From the NCBI RefSeq assembly GCF_036026595.1, contig NZ_JARZFX010000002.1, positions 124,001-188,000 of the forward strand: DNA of 64,000 nt, written 5' to 3'. This DNA comes from Virgibacillus_P tibetensis (GTDB lineage Bacteria; Bacillota; Bacilli; Bacillales; Amphibacillaceae). Shown in pieces: positions 62,697 to 64,000 of the stretch. Made by a program: the position numbers and the translations under genes. The notes under the pieces are model-generated. The model was not told the DNA's origin. It made no database searches and was given only the letters and a program-made list of their open reading frames with translations. Position 1 is the first letter of the stretch. Each line of letters begins with the position of its first letter.

Positions 62697-64000
62697 TTAG
62701 TATGTTGTGAAGCCAACCAACTTCTGTATCCAGTATGTAGCTTTTCTAATTGGTGTTAGTTGATCTTGGTAAGCATCATAATCTGCAGTGAAAATACCAT
62801 CCTGGTTTTCCCATATCCGGTAAAAATACGATTCAACATCTCGCATAATCTCTTCATCCATAGCGGCAGTAACTTTCAGGTTATTTTCAAGATTAAGGTC
62901 ATCGAGGTTTCGTTTCGTAAAATTGGTCGATCCACCAATAAGTACACCCTCTTCAGCTTTATTAATGAACATGAGCTTTGTATGAAACTGGTCTTGTTCC
63001 GAATCATACCACCTGACGGTAATGTTGTCTTTATTATACAATTCAGAGGCGACCGGTAAATTTGGCAGACCTGTTTTTTGAGTACCGAATGCGATTACAT
63101 TGGGATCCAGAATCATCCGAATTTCGGCCCCACGGTCTGCAGCGTTCAATAGTGCACCAATAACCTCACGTTGAGCCAGGTAAAACATTCCTAGCCAAAT
63201 TTCATCATTGGCTTCCGCACTGTCTATCTCCTTCAAAGTATGCTTAAGAATTTCCCCCTCGGTTAGATATTGCATGGCGATGGCTCCAGTATCATCCTCT
63301 TCGCGCCTTTCAGGTTTCCTGATGTTAACAGGCTCTATATCATCAATTGAGTAGTCTACTACCGCTTGCTCTGCTGACACAATATCACGAATAATATCAC
63401 CTTCTACCTTAAAAGCGATATTAGAAAAAAAACCACTTGCATCATGGGCATTTGCTGATGTAATCAACGCTGCATTCTCTGAAGCAACAACCTTTCGATG
63501 ATTGGCTTTAATATTAAGCAATTTCAGGTAGGAACGGAGCGTAACATCCGGACCTTCAGAAGCTAACGGATTGGTAATCCAGCCGGATCCTCTTTGTCCA
63601 AACACCTGAAAAAAAGTTCTCCATACTGTGGAGTAAATAGGATTCGAGTCCCTAAGTTCACTAAGACTTGTAATTATAACCTCTACCCCATTATCTTTTA
63701 ATCGTTGCAGATTTTTATTGGCGTGGGAATGGTAGCCAGTATTAATGGGATCAGTAATAAACACAGCCTGCAGTTCAGGAAACCGCTGTTTCTGTGCAAT
63801 TATTTTTTCAGTAAGATTTGTACTTAATTTGGGGAAATGGCGATCCTCGTCTGAGTAATCATTAAATAGGAACATATCAACTAGAATAAAATCCTCTGCC
63901 TCCTCTATCAGCCGATAAACTTCCTCAAAGATCTCTTGTTCATATTCTATTTCTCCTTCAGCCGTTTGGTAGGTAAGGTCTGTTAAAAACTGGATGTCAT
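62697..64000 (-). CDS. Phospholipase D-family protein, N-terminus beyond the window
   Basis: At least 434 residues; the frame is open from 63998 through the last base, so the start lies outside. An internal ATG at 63875 is not the likely start because the upstream codons (TYQTAEGEIEYEQEIFEEVY, DFILVDMFLFNDY) match the PLD fold. Two HxK motifs: NHRKVVASENAALITSANAH and FHTKLMFINKAEEGVLIGGS (then TNFT). Cardiolipin synthase-like transphosphatidylases and phospholipases share these. No membrane segment in the visible part. Confidence 0.85.
   Translation of the reverse strand, partial: DIQFLTDLTYQTAEGEIEYEQEIFEEVYRLIEEAEDFILVDMFLFNDYSDEDRHFPKLSTNLTEKIIAQKQRFPELQAVFITDPINTGYHSHANKNLQRLKDNGVEVIITSLSELRDSNPIYSTVWRTFFQVFGQRGSGWITNPLASEGPDVTLRSYLKLLNIKANHRKVVASENAALITSANAHDASGFFSNIAFKVEGDIIRDIVSAEQAVVDYSIDDIEPVNIRKPERREEDDTGAIAMQYLTEGEILKHTLKEIDSAEANDEIWLGMFYLAQREVIGALLNAADRGAEIRMILDPNVIAFGTQKTGLPNLPVASELYNKDNITVRWYDSEQDQFHTKLMFINKAEEGVLIGGSTNFTKRNLDDLNLENNLKVTAAMDEEIMRDVESYFYRIWENQDGIFTADYDAYQDQLTPIRKATYWIQKLVGFTTY

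Overview
The window reads as chromosomal DNA of a low-GC, Gram-positive, spore-forming Bacillaceae species, probably a salt-tolerant genus near Oceanobacillus, Virgibacillus or Lentibacillus. The clues are AGGAGG-type ribosome binding sites, many TTG/GTG starts, lipoprotein signals in place of an outer membrane, a gbsRAB glycine-betaine locus, a YtaF-type sporulation membrane protein and a SinI-like anti-repressor. This placement is inference from gene content, not an alignment. I saw no rRNA, tRNA or CRISPR.

Layout. 1-12.7 kb is a starch/cyclodextrin island: a LacI-type regulator (cut by the window edge), a GH31 alpha-glucosidase and a MalGFE-type ABC importer on the minus strand; divergently a secreted cyclodextrin glucanotransferase, an intracellular cyclomaltodextrinase and an oligo-1,6-glucosidase. 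Together they would convert starch to cyclodextrins outside, import them, linearise them and hydrolyse them to glucose. Three similar palindromes around the divergent promoters look like operators of the LacI-type protein. 12.8-17.3 kb is an osmoprotection locus (OpuAC-like binding protein, GbsR, GbsA, GbsB) with a duplicated putative GbsR operator. 17.3-24.8 kb is a monoderm Tad (Flp) pilus operon, preceded by a winged-helix/GAF-LuxR regulatory pair (25.0-27.4 kb).

27.5-35.9 kb is the most unusual region: an 8-kb island bracketed by near-perfect 169-bp direct repeats, the left one truncating a small phage-like gene that is intact on the right. The island holds an IS4-type transposase relic, one full-length lipase-like (probably DUF6792) protein, a small helical partner, and five tandem paralogous lipoprotein genes. 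Each extra lipoprotein gene is followed by only a stub of the lipase-like gene's 5' end, which looks like repeated amplification of an immunity-like gene next to one surviving effector. 36.4-38.5 kb is a LuxR-type STAND regulator split by an in-frame stop. 38.5-47 kb is mostly housekeeping (DUF4870, SinI-like, ferredoxin, DUF2188, two SEDS proteins, TopB, YtaF, an atypical SDR).

47.5-56.4 kb encodes a 4-hydroxyphenylacetate (homoprotocatechuate) meta-cleavage pathway: HpaB/HpaC hydroxylase, HpaD ring cleavage, HpaE, HpaF, two HpaG-like proteins and a DapA-like aldolase, with a divergently placed or autoregulated FCD-type GntR regulator whose own promoter appears leaderless. 56.7-59.1 kb is a YtrA-type GntR/ABC transporter operon with one dead permease gene. 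The rest (59.5-64 kb) contains a CvfB-like RNA-binding protein, a YesK-like protein, a GltP-type symporter, YwbE and the C-terminal part of a phospholipase D-family protein. Dispersed Bacillaceae intergenic repeats occupy 46.9-47.4 and 50.2-50.4 kb.
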